Below are positions 49,483 to 60,430 of a DNA stretch of 64,000 nucleotides, piece by piece (position 1 is the stretch's first letter; every line of letters begins with the position of its first letter). The stretch comes from Poecilobothrus nobilitatus. Its lineage: Eukaryota > Arthropoda > Insecta > Diptera > Dolichopodidae. The position numbers and the translations under genes are program-made. The notes under the pieces are model-generated. The model did not search any database. It was not told the origin of the DNA and was given only the letters and a program-made list of their open reading frames with translations. The DNA lies in the NCBI GenBank assembly GCA_947095535.1, contig OX352774.1, positions 207,998,965 through 208,062,964 of the forward strand, given 5' to 3'.

Positions 49483-51194
49483 CAATTTAAAATCAATTTA
49501 CCTAGTTAATAACAGGTAAAACTAAACAGAATTTTTATAAACAAAAAAAAAAAAAATGAATTAAAATACTTATATATATACAAACATACATTGCAAATGT
49601 CATCTTACTGTTTTTGGCCCCAATTTTTGTTTTTTAAATGAGAATGCTTAAAGTTGTTCCAATAAAATTTTACAACATATTCTACAATTTAGAGCCTTGT
49701 TAAAAAATTATTCAATTCTAAGTAATGTACTTTCAAACAAAAAAAAAAAAAAAATTATTAACGGTTCACATCCTGTTGTATGCGCCCTTGATTATTAAAA
49801 CAATACGTTAAAAAAAAATTTAAGTGTAAAAAAAAAAAAAATTGAATTATTTTAAAATAAATTCTAACAACAACAATGAAAGTTTTTTTTTTTTTTGAAA
49901 AAACATTATTTATATTATTATAATATACAAAAACATATAGAAGGTTTAAGAGTACTTCTACTATTTAACAATTTATATATAGGTACATTATATAATCCCA
50001 CTTATTTATTCTTTTTTATTTCTGTTATTGTTTTTATTTTCTGCTTCAACTTTTATTGCTTGCTCCTTTTTATACTACTACTTCTACTACTATACTACTA
50101 CTAATACTACTGTTTTTTATGCTTTCATTATATGCAAATAATGATAACGGTAGGTAACATATATGGTAATAGAACATCTTTAGTATGTAATTTAATTCTT
50201 AATTTCATTCTACTTTAAATTTTTTTTTTCTTTTTTTTTTTTTTTTTATTGTATGGAACTCTTAAGAAGTACAAGTGAATGAAGAAACAGAAGATGAAGA
50301 AAAAGGAAACATCATTTTTTTGTGTCAAGTGTTTCAATATTTTCTCATTTTCTTAAGGAAAATAAATAAAAAAAAAAACTGTATAAGCAATTTGATCCTT
50401 TTACAAGTACGTAATATATTTTACATGTATGTATGTAAATATATTCATGTGTGTTCGAATGCAAAAGAATAAAAATGAATGTGTCATCAAAAAAAAAAAA
50501 AAAAAACTTAAAATAACATATCAAAATAAAAATAAAGTGAGAAATTTAAAAATGCTTTCAAAGACAAAATAAGAAAATTTCAATACCAATAGAAATTGAA
50601 AATAAAGAAAAAAGAAAATTACGACAAAAAATTCTGGAAATAATTTGCAAGTTTGATAAAAATTTTTAAAACACTTTTTTGCAGAAATTATTTTTTTTTT
50701 TATTTGTAAATATTCAATTTTTATTTAATTTTAATATAAGCATCATTTTTTTTTTATATTTTACTAAACATAAACTTTCAGATTTTAAGCACAAGACACA
50801 AGAGTTCTACAGATAAATAAATTTCCCAACACGTGTTTGAGACTTTAGGTCAAATGTATAAAATTGCGCTTGTACACATAGTTTTTGTTTAAAAAAGTTA
50901 AGACTTGTGTTAAAGTTCAGTTGTATGCATTCGATCCTCTATTTCTATAAATTATTCGCTCTACAAAAAAACAATCTAATAAAAATGTTTGGTAAAGATT
51001 TATTTTAGCCCTCTACCAAATGTTTTCCTTGTCTACTTAATATTTATCTCGTGTAGATTTATGTTAAAGGATAAAACTTTATACAATGTTTGTGATAATA
51101 CATATCAGTGTAATTTAAACCTTTGATGAGTTTAAAAAGACTTTCAAATTGAATACGCAACAAATTTAAGTTACAATTACAACTGCTACTGTTT
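49483..51194. other. AT-rich non-coding stretch
   Basis: No gene is recognised. Frames at 49895-50104 and 50275-50472 are low complexity. AAAGGATA occurs at 51066. Confidence 0.6.
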
Positions 51195-52740
51195 TTATAC
51201 CCGTACGATAGGATCGGGTATAATAAAATTACTCCTCCGTTTGTCACACCTCGAAATAAGCGAGCTAGATATACCTTCAAAGGTATGGATCGGATCAGAA
51301 AAAAATTCTAAGACTTTTGAGCCATGTCCGTCCGTCCGTCCGTCCGTCCGTCAGCACGCTAACTCAAAAACTAAGAAAGCTAGAATCTTGAAATTTACAC
51401 AAAATATTTTAGGAGTAATTTGTAGGTTCCCTATTTTTTTTGGTTGAGTTTGGACCAAACCTTAGGGTAGCTCTCGAACACCTAACTTTTAGATCCCCAC
51501 ATTTTTTTTGCAATAGAGCTATGAAATTTTAACTGCTGATAGATCTCACAAAAATATTAATTTTATTTTTAATAACTTTTTTTTGTAGCCCCACCCGTTG
51601 TGGAGCTACAGCTCCCCAAAGGTTCAAAAAAGCTCTATATTTGAATTGTTATAGCACAAGTTGTATAAAGTATATCTTCATTTTGAAAACGCCAAACGAT
51701 TACTACTTTTATTAGCTTTAAAAGTATATATACAATAAATATATTTTTGTGGCATACGGTGTCTTAATTTACCGTTATGCGAAACTAAAATTTTGCAAAA
51801 TCCTTTAACCCTTCTATCTTCTAAACGGTTTAATTTGGAAACTTGAAATTTTGACAGAAGTTAGATCTTTGAAAATAAGTATGAGTCATTTCAGAAATTT
51901 TTTTTGTATCACCCCCCGTTTAGGAGCTGTAAGGGGTCAAAAACTGAAAATTTCCTATTTTTAAACACCTGTAACTTGAACACCTGTTAAAATTTTTTTG
52001 AAGTAATACACAAAAATTAAAGCTCCAATATTATACTCTTATTTCTGTTAACAACTTTTTTTAATAATATAGGGTTACTTTATAATTGACGAAAGTGTTA
52101 CTTGATTTTTTCAAATTTTCTAACAAATTTCTTCAACAAATTTTTTGCATTTTGTTTTATTCGATAATTTGAAATTGTTGAGGATATAATGCGTAGTACA
52201 AAAAAATGTAATTAAATAAACAACATAACGGTTGCTTGAAGAATTTTTATTTATATGATATTGATATATATACATACTTATATAATATCATGTTTATTTA
52301 CATATCGTATATGTCACTACTGAATGAATGATAAGAGTATATATGTATATTATATAGCGCCGTATTTACATACATATATGTATTTTATTGTACTTATAAG
52401 AAATTATTCTGTCAATGGAATATTTAAATATAATATAATATAATATTTAAAATTATATTTACTATTTTGTACTAAGTAAATTTAATATACATTTACCGCT
52501 TAGTATTAAATGGTACTATAGAATATTTGAAAAAGTTTTGGATTGATAATCGTTATGTGAAAGGTTAGAATCTGTTTTTGAAGAATGTACATATAAACAT
52601 ATAGTTTGAATATATGTACAACCCATAGTTCTAGAAATTATAAAATTCACCCAAACTATTTTAAAATACTAAAATATTAAAAAAATAATATTGTGAGCAG
52701 AGTGACAGGCTGTGAACATACTAACGGTTCGTACGGGTAT
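51195..52740 (-). mobile_element. mini-me / DINE-1-like (Helentron-associated) element 2
   Basis: A 1.54-kb element bounded by a perfect 12-bp inverted repeat: ATACCCGTACGA at 51197-51208 and TCGTACGGGTAT at 52729-52740. Its left end is a hairpin with a perfect 9-bp stem TTATACCCG/CGGGTATAA and an 11-nt loop (51195-51223). About 100 bases inside is (GTCC)6 at 51326-51352. Read in reverse, the stretch from the tract to the hairpin aligns with the right end of element 1 (GGACAT, GATCC, CTCGCTT, ACAAAC, TATACCC...GGGTATAAAAA), so the element lies in the minus orientation. The interior has phrases such as AGCTCCCCAAAGG and CCCCCCGTTTAGGAGCTG but no coding frame. The frames over 51059-51447 are by-products. 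Confidence 0.72.
51326..51352 (-). repeat. (GTCC)6 tract of element 2
   Basis: Six GTCC units and GTC. This is the proto-microsatellite core expected in mini-me-like elements, here longer than in element 1. Confidence 0.92.
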
Positions 52741-53455
52741 CTAAGAGTTGACAAAGGCAACTGTATTCTTCCTCGTTTTACTTGCGAAATGAAAATAGAC
52801 AAAATGAGATAAAAAACAAATAAAGAAAAAAAAATTTTCTTTTCAAGTTCTCAAGTTCATTCAAAACCGACAAAATGTTGAATTCTATTAGAAATTAGGA
52901 ACTAAATAGCTGAGTTAGTGGCTGCGGTTTCAAAAGACTTTATAAAAATTCTGCATGCATATTCAACTTTACCTATTTTTTTAAATTTAATTTTTTAAAG
53001 TGATTTTTTGAAAAGTTCTCTCTTTTTCACTTTGACTACATACAAAATTATTTTTAATAGTGAATTAACTGATAACAAAAACTAATATTTAAATAAAGTA
53101 AATCAATTGTACATTTTTTACTATATACTAATTACTTTAGCTTGAACTTTAGCGCTCTACAAAGTGTTGTCAAATCTTAATTGAAAATTTTCTCAACTTT
53201 ACCGATATTTTTTTTCGTTTACACATAGCTTTATTTCCAGGCAATTTTTACAATATATGTACAATGGAAAGTTTTAATAAAATTCCTAAAATTTTTGTGC
53301 ATCAACTTCTATAGCTGCTGGATCCGATTTTTTTCAAATTTTGTACAAAAAAATATAACCAAAATAATGAATTTTTGTGAGATTTCAACAAAATCAAAAT
53401 CTTAAGACCAATCCTTAAGGATCAACTGTAAAAAATTAAATAAAAATTATTGATA
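52741..53455. other. AT-rich stretch with mini-me-like phrases
   Basis: 53270-53420 (around CTGCTGGATCCGATTTTTTT) resembles the interior of mini-me-like elements in wording and composition and may be another fragment. No termini are seen. Confidence 0.4.
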
Positions 53456-53695
53456 AAATATATATGTACATTTTAACGTTGCAATTGGAGTTTTTAAAGT
53501 TGCAATTGGAGAACAATTATTTTGATAATAAAATTGAATAATTTGTAAACGTTGTTCTTGCGTATATCTGTCCATGATGAAATTGTAAACATTACTGAAT
53601 ACAATGAAAAAATGACAGATCTTGACACTCACTTGACAGATCTCGTCAATTAGAAACCACATCAATCAAATTGGAAAACCCTTTATATCTCAATA
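53456..53695 (-). pseudogene. mariner-family transposase N-terminal remnant
   Basis: On the minus strand MDRYTQEQRLQIIQFYYQNN starts at about 53576 and continues CSPIATLKTPIATLK. This resembles the first helix-turn-helix of dipteran mariner transposases (Y..EQR..I...YY.N..S...T.RALR). Upstream on the same strand AAAGGGTTTTCCAATTTGAT (from about 53690) has the look of a mariner terminal repeat, followed by TGTCA-rich leader DNA. The frame is disrupted by a small tandem duplication (GTTGCAATTGGAG, twice, 53479-53512) and the catalytic domain and other end are absent. The frame 53447-53665 contains it, with the leader read through in front. Confidence 0.6.
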
Positions 53696-55469
53696 CTTAA
53701 TTAAGTGAAACATCTGAAATTTTGTAAAAGATGATCAAGTTTTATGGGAACAGCATATTTTATTTTCATTCGGGAATCGCAGAGTTATATTTATTCCAGA
53801 GTTGACGGGTATCCCAAAATTATGTTCATACAGGTACCCAGTTTAGTTGAGTAAAAAAAAATTTTTTTTTTCTTTAAAATAATCCAGTATACCTAACTGT
53901 ATTCAAGTTTAACACATTATCTGAAAGAACATTTTAATCGCTTTTTTTTTTAAGCTATCAAGTAATATTTGATAATGTTTGAACCAGCAACAATAAGGAA
54001 CTAAAGTAAATTTTTATAAATTGTTGATTATCAATCACAAAATTTTAAAATATGTAGCATGTTATTCAAGGTAAATTGAGTTTTCTAGAATATTTATAAC
54101 TTTGATTTTTAATCGGTCCCCTTTTTAGAGCTTTTCTTTAACTGCATTGTTATTGCCAAAACAACTTGTCATTGTTATTGTGCTTCTCTTTATAAATTAA
54201 AATTAAAATTTCCATATATCGCCATTTTATAATTCCATAATTTTAAAACGGAATAAAATTGACATTAAAATTGTATTTAAGATTTCATTTCATTTCATTT
54301 TTCTATTCTTTAATCAAATTCTTTTTTTCCATCTCAAAATTTTTACAATTCCTCATTTAACGTAAATTTATATTAAATTGATATAAGACATACGAATATA
54401 CGATGTTAAAGACTATGTAATTTACCACAGTTATTTTTACATTATAAAACAAAAACAACAAAACAACCTTGTCAACCCTATTTTTTTCTTTATCAATCTG
54501 TGTTTATGTATGTGTCTATAATGATGCCATGTTTTTTTTTTTTTTTACAATAAGTTAAAATTGTAAAATAATAGCTGTATTTTTTTAACACTTTCTCAGT
54601 ATTTATCTAAAAAAAAATTTGTTAATTTCATCTTCTACATAATATGTTATTAAATATATATGTATAGTATATATATATACATTTTAATAATTAAATTACT
54701 ACAACGAAATTAAAATTCTTAAAAGCTTAGACTTTTTATAATATATAAAAGTAAATTTTAATACATATTTTCTATAAAAAAAACATATTTATACAGTTAC
54801 AGTTACTTTATTATCCTTTAAAAAATCTGACATGTTCTATTTGTACGTAAATGTGGGTATGTGTGGTATGGAGTGATAAAATGTACAATGTGTCAAATTA
54901 TATTTAAAAAAATGGAAAAAAAATCTCTTTGGTTCTGAAATTTTGTTTCAGCTTTTTAATTTTGTTCCATTTTCATACTCGTACTTTTAAATTTTCTGTC
55001 ACACCATTTTTTATCTAAAAATAAGTTGTTTTGACGGGATTTTTTTTGTTTCATTCTTTCTATCTCTTTTTAACAACAAAAGTAGGATACAAATAAATTT
55101 TTCATTTAAACGAATGTCAAAGTTAAGTAAAAAAAAAAAAATAACTTGAGAAAAATGTTCATTTAATATGCGCCAAGAATTAGTTGTAGAAAAAAAAAAG
55201 AGTTCTCTATTTTAAATACAATTTTTTTTTTATTTCTAAGGCAGATTAAAATGTAGCACTTTGTACGAGGGATACTATAGAAAATACTACATATTGTTAT
55301 AAAAAATAAAAATTATCTTTCATTTGATAAATTATACGCTATAGGGTAGCGTGCGAAATAAAAATAATATCTATGATGTATTTAAGAGGTAGTATAACTT
55401 TTTTATCAATATTTGAGAACAGCTTTTATGTTTAGACTCATAACTTGTCTTGAATCCTTTAAGAAATAA
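53696..55469. other. AT-rich non-coding stretch
   Basis: No gene is recognised. ACGGGTATCCC at about 53807 recalls the end of a mini-me-like element. TATCCTTT occurs at 54812. Confidence 0.55.
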
Positions 55470-55479
55470 TTTATGAAGT

Positions 55480-55672
55480 TTTTTTTTTCTTTTTTAGTTT
55501 ATTCCCCTGCGGCATAAATGTGACAAGGAAATTACCCAGCCTTTCTTTTTCAGGCGTCGCTGTAAATTTCGTAAGGTAGAATTATTCTTGTGTGGGATTC
55601 AAACGCACATTCCTTCGGTGTTTACAACGTATTTCATACGCTTTTACACATTAGGCTACCGAGAACCCTTGT
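55480..55672 (-). mobile_element. tRNA-derived SINE, family B, complete copy with perfect target-site duplication
   Basis: On the minus strand the element runs from GGGTTCTCGGTAGCCTAATG (A box TAGCCTAATGTG) through a possible anticodon-like stem CGTAT/ATACG, a B box CGTTTGAATCCC and the shared body (TTTACAGCGACGCCTGAA ... CACATTTATGCCGCAG) to an A-rich tail (55480-55500). TTTATGAAGT flanks it exactly on both sides (55470-55479 and 55673-55682), a perfect 10-bp duplication. This shows retroposition by a LINE machinery and fixes both ends. Internal Pol III promoter boxes are close to consensus. Confidence 0.9.
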
Positions 55673-55682
55673 TTTATGAAGT

Positions 55683-56240
55683 ATTACTCTTAGTATTCTT
55701 GTTGATGTCTGCAATTCTTCAAATTTATAATAAATGATTTGAACCTATTTCCATCTGCTTTCGTATAAAACTGAATTTGAACGAGAAAAATCAAATTACA
55801 ACTTTCTTCTTCTTTGTACATATTCTAGAATATAATTCTTATATTTTCTGCTCTGAATTAATCATTTAACAAGGGAATCTAAGTATATATACTCTAATAA
55901 TCGTTTGAATTACGAATTTTTAAGCAATCAAAGTTTTTTATAATCTAAATTTCTAATAAATTTTTTATATTATTAAAAGAGACAGTTCCCGATGACCTTA
56001 AATAAATTGTTTTCTAATGAATTAATTTATTTAAAACAAAAGGTTCACTCCCGGTCGCTGAATTTTTGTTTCTATGTGGCCTTTTACTTATAAAATCCAA
56101 AAAAAAAATTATTAAGTAATCAATAAAGGTTCAATAATACTTATACATACAAAAAAAAGCATACTCAATAATTTACTTCACAGAAGAACAGAAAAAAAAA
56201 AAAACAAAACTTTTTTAACTTTAGGTAGAATCTGTATAAC
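55683..56240. other. AT-rich non-coding stretch
   Basis: No gene or repeat recognised. Confidence 0.6.
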
Positions 56241-56247
56241 TGTTATA

Positions 56248-56279
56248 ACTCACCTGAAAGAAAAAAAAAAAAAAAGAAA
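56248..56279 (-). other. candidate recursive-splice (ratchet) site, strong
   Basis: On the minus strand TTTC, sixteen T, CTTTCAG (ending at 56254) joins directly to GTGAGT (56253-56248). Both halves match consensus almost perfectly: long polypyrimidine tract, TTTCAG, and a donor able to pair well with U1. No exon base lies between them. No strong second donor follows within the next 100 bases, so this would be a plain zero-length exon rather than an RS-exon. Confidence 0.5.
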
Positions 56280-58310
56280 TTAATAAATAAAAAAATCGAC
56301 AAAATGTCATTTAAATTAAATTTTTAGAAAATAATTCAAAATTAAAAGCAGGTAAATTTCCTGTCAAAAAAAGAACACCTAAGAATTCGAACAAATAAGA
56401 AATAAACTTTTTCAAAACTCCTTCTATATTTATTTAGACAAAATATTTACAAGAATAATGTAATTTATATATTTATATATATACGTATATATATAAGTAT
56501 ATCATTTTTTTTGTTATCCTTTGATATATTTTATCCTTGTTAAAAACCAAATAAAACCTCAAGGTTAATTATACTTGTCACAATCACAACATAAACATTC
56601 TGAAAAGTGAAATAGCATCCGGGATATACAAACAACAACAAAAAAAAAAAAAAGAATGTTAAAACATAAAATAAATAAATATATATACTTATGTGTATTA
56701 TGTATGTACTTATATAGAAAGTGAGAATTACAGCCATTTTATTTTTATATATATATAATTTTGTAAAAGAAATTTTGATGCACCGTAAGTAAACAAAAAC
56801 AGGATAATAAAAATAACAATAACAATAAAAATAAAAATGAAAATTTTTATAATTACATTTATATATTTTCATGCTTGTATACCATGTGTCTATGTATAGG
56901 TGAAACGTAATTATATTCTTTTTTTTTTTTGACAATATTTAGAATGAAATAAATTCCAATGGTTTCCCATCTTCGAATTTTCCACCGCAATCCCTTTTTT
57001 TATATGTAGAGATTAAAGTGTGCTCACAAATACCTATTTTTTTTTTTATCTAAAGGAAGCTATATTTTTTTTCTGCAAAATTTTCGTTCTATAAGTTGAA
57101 ATTCTTTAATTGTTGGAACAAATATTAAAGCACAATAAACAGAATTAGAAAGAAAATTTGAAACTGTAGTCATAGAAAATCCATCCTTAGAAAATAGCGA
57201 ATTATCATCATTAATTGTATTAACCAACTGGGGTTTTGGACAAAAAAGCTTTAGTTTCCAGGTAACTCCAAATAAATTATTTCATTGCAATGAAAAACTA
57301 CGATATTTAGTTAAATTTACTTCAAACTTCAGTTATTTCATCTACTTCACGGAATGTCTTACATAAATTATACAATGTCCTGTTTTGTTAAATATAAATC
57401 TAAGTATATACTTCGAATAATCTTCGAACTGCTAAATCATTTCCTTTTCTTGTATTGAATTTTTATTTTTAATGAAAAATTGGCGATTTTTAAAAAACTA
57501 TCATTTCGAAACTTAAATATTGGAAAGAAAGGTACCATTAATAAGTATATACAACTTAGATAAAAAAATTCCTTTTCCTTACATGGCGTTACGTTCATTC
57601 CTTTTTTGTGTATTCACTTTTGATTCATACAATTTTGTACACATTTTGTTAATGGTTGGTTTTTTTTTTTGATATTTTGAAATAAATTTTCGTAAATTTC
57701 TATTAGTGCATTAGCAAAAAACTAGATCCTTTTTTTATAAAATCGTATTTTTTAAAAAAAAAAAGTAAAATATTATTTTATTCGCTCAAATTTTGAAGAT
57801 TTGGTATGTCAATATTTATTATATGAAGTTTATATTAGGTTACATATTTTCTTATGGTAGTTCTGGTATCTAATATTTTATTTTTAAAACCAAAATAAAG
57901 TTATCAAGAAAAAAAAAAGGTTTTTGTAAATATGAGAATACCAAAAAACAAGTTTTAAAAGTTCAAGTTTTTATGCCAAAAATAAAAAAAGAAATTCTAA
58001 CATAATTTCTTGGAAGTTTTTTTTTTATAGGTATATTTCAAAATCTAATATTTTACTTATTGGAGAAAATTTTTCAACTTTTGTGAAAAATAAACCTGCA
58101 GGATATATTTTTGAATTTTAAACAAACTTTTTTGATTGTAAAATTTTAAGAAAATTTTGAATATTTGTTAAAACAAAAAAAAATTATAATATTGACATAT
58201 AATTGAGCCTACGTTATAATGAAGACAAATAGTACTATTAACATCCGAAATACATTTATCATAAATGCATGAATCAATTTTGAATTGAATTGTTGTGCAA
58301 CTATTAAATT

Positions 58311-58342
<32 letters not shown>

Positions 58343-58429
58343 AAATATAAATATATATATAAATTAATTATTTTTATTACTTTCTAAATAGAAAAGTTAA
58401 AAGATTTGGTTATTCAAAAGGTTTGCATT
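56280..58429. other. AT-rich non-coding stretch
   Basis: No gene is recognised. The 131-codon minus-strand frame 56540-56935 is almost wholly F/Y/I/K/L from TA- and A-rich DNA and has no motif. TATCCTTT occurs at 56515, and a (TA)n run at 58317-58342. Confidence 0.6.
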
Positions 58430-58801
58430 TAATTTACGGTTTGTGGAACCATATACCATCGCATATGTTCCCTAAAGTTGGTAATTTATATGTGTACGAT
58501 TTACTTAAGTTTAAGAAGAACATTAACATCTTTCTTCAAAATGTCCCTCCAAATTTTCCTACCCATCCCCCATAATGCAAATTTCCCAATTCCAATTTCC
58601 CCAATTGCCCAATTCCCATATCCCTATCTCCAAAACCAAACTGTAAATTTGTATTAAAGATTCCATCCTAAAGGTTGGTTTTAAAAGAGGGATGGTTTTG
58701 GTTGGTTAGTGTCCAACACTACCCTGAGGAAGCACATGCAGTTCCTCTTGGTGACTTTCGAGTTTTCCACCAACCCTCGTAAAAAAAAAAAAAAAAAAAA
58801 A
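58430..58801 (+). mobile_element. possible retroposed repeat with C-rich part and A22 tail
   Basis: 58540-58625 is rich in degenerate CCCAATTCC units; 58670-58778 is G- and T-rich (GGTTGGTTTTAAAAGAGGG ... CCACCAACCCTCG); an A run of about 22 closes it at 58780-58801. The sharp composition change and terminal A run suggest a retroposed element. Order and wording recall 33.6-33.9 kb. No promoter boxes or target-site duplication are seen. Confidence 0.4.
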
Positions 58802-60362
58802 CATTCTTCCAGAAATAATAATACCAAAAATAGTTTATTTTGAGTAATTGCTATTTAAAAAATAAATCAAGAGTTCTTATTTTTATTTTCCTTTATTAAA
58901 TCTTCAAAATTTTGTATTTTGAAACAAGTCTTTAATAAATTAATATAGCATTTAATCAAAACAGAAAGCACCTTTAATATAAACTATTTCTTTTTTTGAG
59001 ATCAAAATAACTATTAAGGATTAGAAGAAAAATCATATCTCTTAACCAAGATCATAGATTTAATCCGAATTTCAAGTAAAAAATTCACAAATCTAAATTT
59101 TTTAGAGTAATTTAATAATATTTTTTAAAAAACTGTTGGCAACTCTATTTTGATAACTCTATGTTATCAGCTGGAACATAATATAATATATGCTATTTCC
59201 ATAAAATTTAATTATATTTTAGAAAATTTCGGATATGTCTAGTTTAATTCGAGACTGATATGTTCATATCAAAAAATAAGTTTTATTTATTGGAATTATT
59301 CGAACCCCCTGGTCGAATTTTTTTCAATTTCAATAGCATAGGCAGCATTTATATAAAAATAACATATAATAAAAATTTCAGAATCTAATAGCTCCGTCCC
59401 TTTAATCGTGCGGAGTAAGAGACAATACATATATATATAACATATAAGTAATTATGTGTATATATATATGCATATATTATATCCTTAAAATTATGTTCCC
59501 ACATATAATATTTATTAGAAAATAAGTATGTCCAGTATTCTATGACATTTTTCTTTTAATTTCATTTAATTTATCTAAAACAAATATTTTTAAATCTTTA
59601 AAAAATTTTTCCACTTTCTAGAGCTTAAATTCTTAAATGAACATTTAAATTAAATAACTAAATAAAATTAAACCAATTATTTACTGATAAATTTTTAAAT
59701 AAGATTAAACGAAAAAAAATTTTCGTAGATTTCCTAGACAGAAAAAAAATAAAAATTATTTATATTAAATAATAATTTATTATTAAGAATCATTTCATAT
59801 TGTTACAGTCAATTTTTAATACAATAAATTTAAATTTTTTCATCCATATATATAGAATCCTACATAATATGCAGCAAAAAAAATTTACATTCTACTTATT
59901 TTTTTCTCCTTTTATAAACAGTCTCATCCACATTTATAATTTTTTTTTTTTCATCAGTTTTACTCCCGATAGACTTTTATTGTCATTTAAAATACAAAAA
60001 AAAAAAAACTGAAAAACAAGGATATAACAACGACAATAACAGAACAGTCATCACAAATATTCAAGATCATAAATTTATTTTCCAATTTTAACAATGAATC
60101 ACCACTTCTTTAATATAAAATTTTCCCGTTGTATTTTATTTTTACCAAAACTTTTAGAAACCAATCATATGCTATCTCTTTCATTTATATTCTGGATTTA
60201 TTCTCTGATTTATTCTCACAATATATGATTATTCTGGTTTCCAAAAACTTTTAATTTTATTTTTCGACGATAGGAACAGAACAAAAACAAAAATAAAAAT
60301 GATATCATATACCAAGTCTTATCTCTCATGTGGCAACTGTGAATGATTTTGCAGATAATGCA

Positions 60363-60366
<4 letters not shown>
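58802..60366. other. AT-rich non-coding stretch
   Basis: No gene is recognised. The frame 59800-60012 has no motif. Confidence 0.6.

Positions 60367-60393
<27 letters not shown>
60367..60393. repeat. (CA)13 microsatellite
   Basis: Pure CA repeat of 27 bases, followed at 60409 by four to five AAAT units. Confidence 0.95.
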
Positions 60394-60430
60394 CTACTTC
60401 TTCAGATAAAAAATAAATAAATAAATAAAA

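Noticed and set aside
55590..55672. Possible functional tRNA gene on the minus strand
   Set aside because: The A and B boxes are present but the sequence continues into the SINE body and A tail and is flanked by a target-site duplication.
56540..56935. Longest minus-strand open frame in the right part (131 codons)
   Set aside because: Composition is almost only F, Y, I, K and L from TA and A/T runs, with no motif; chance frames of this size are expected in such AT-rich DNA.
60361..60430. CRISPR-like or regulatory repeat
   Set aside because: It is a plain (CA)n followed by (AAAT)n.
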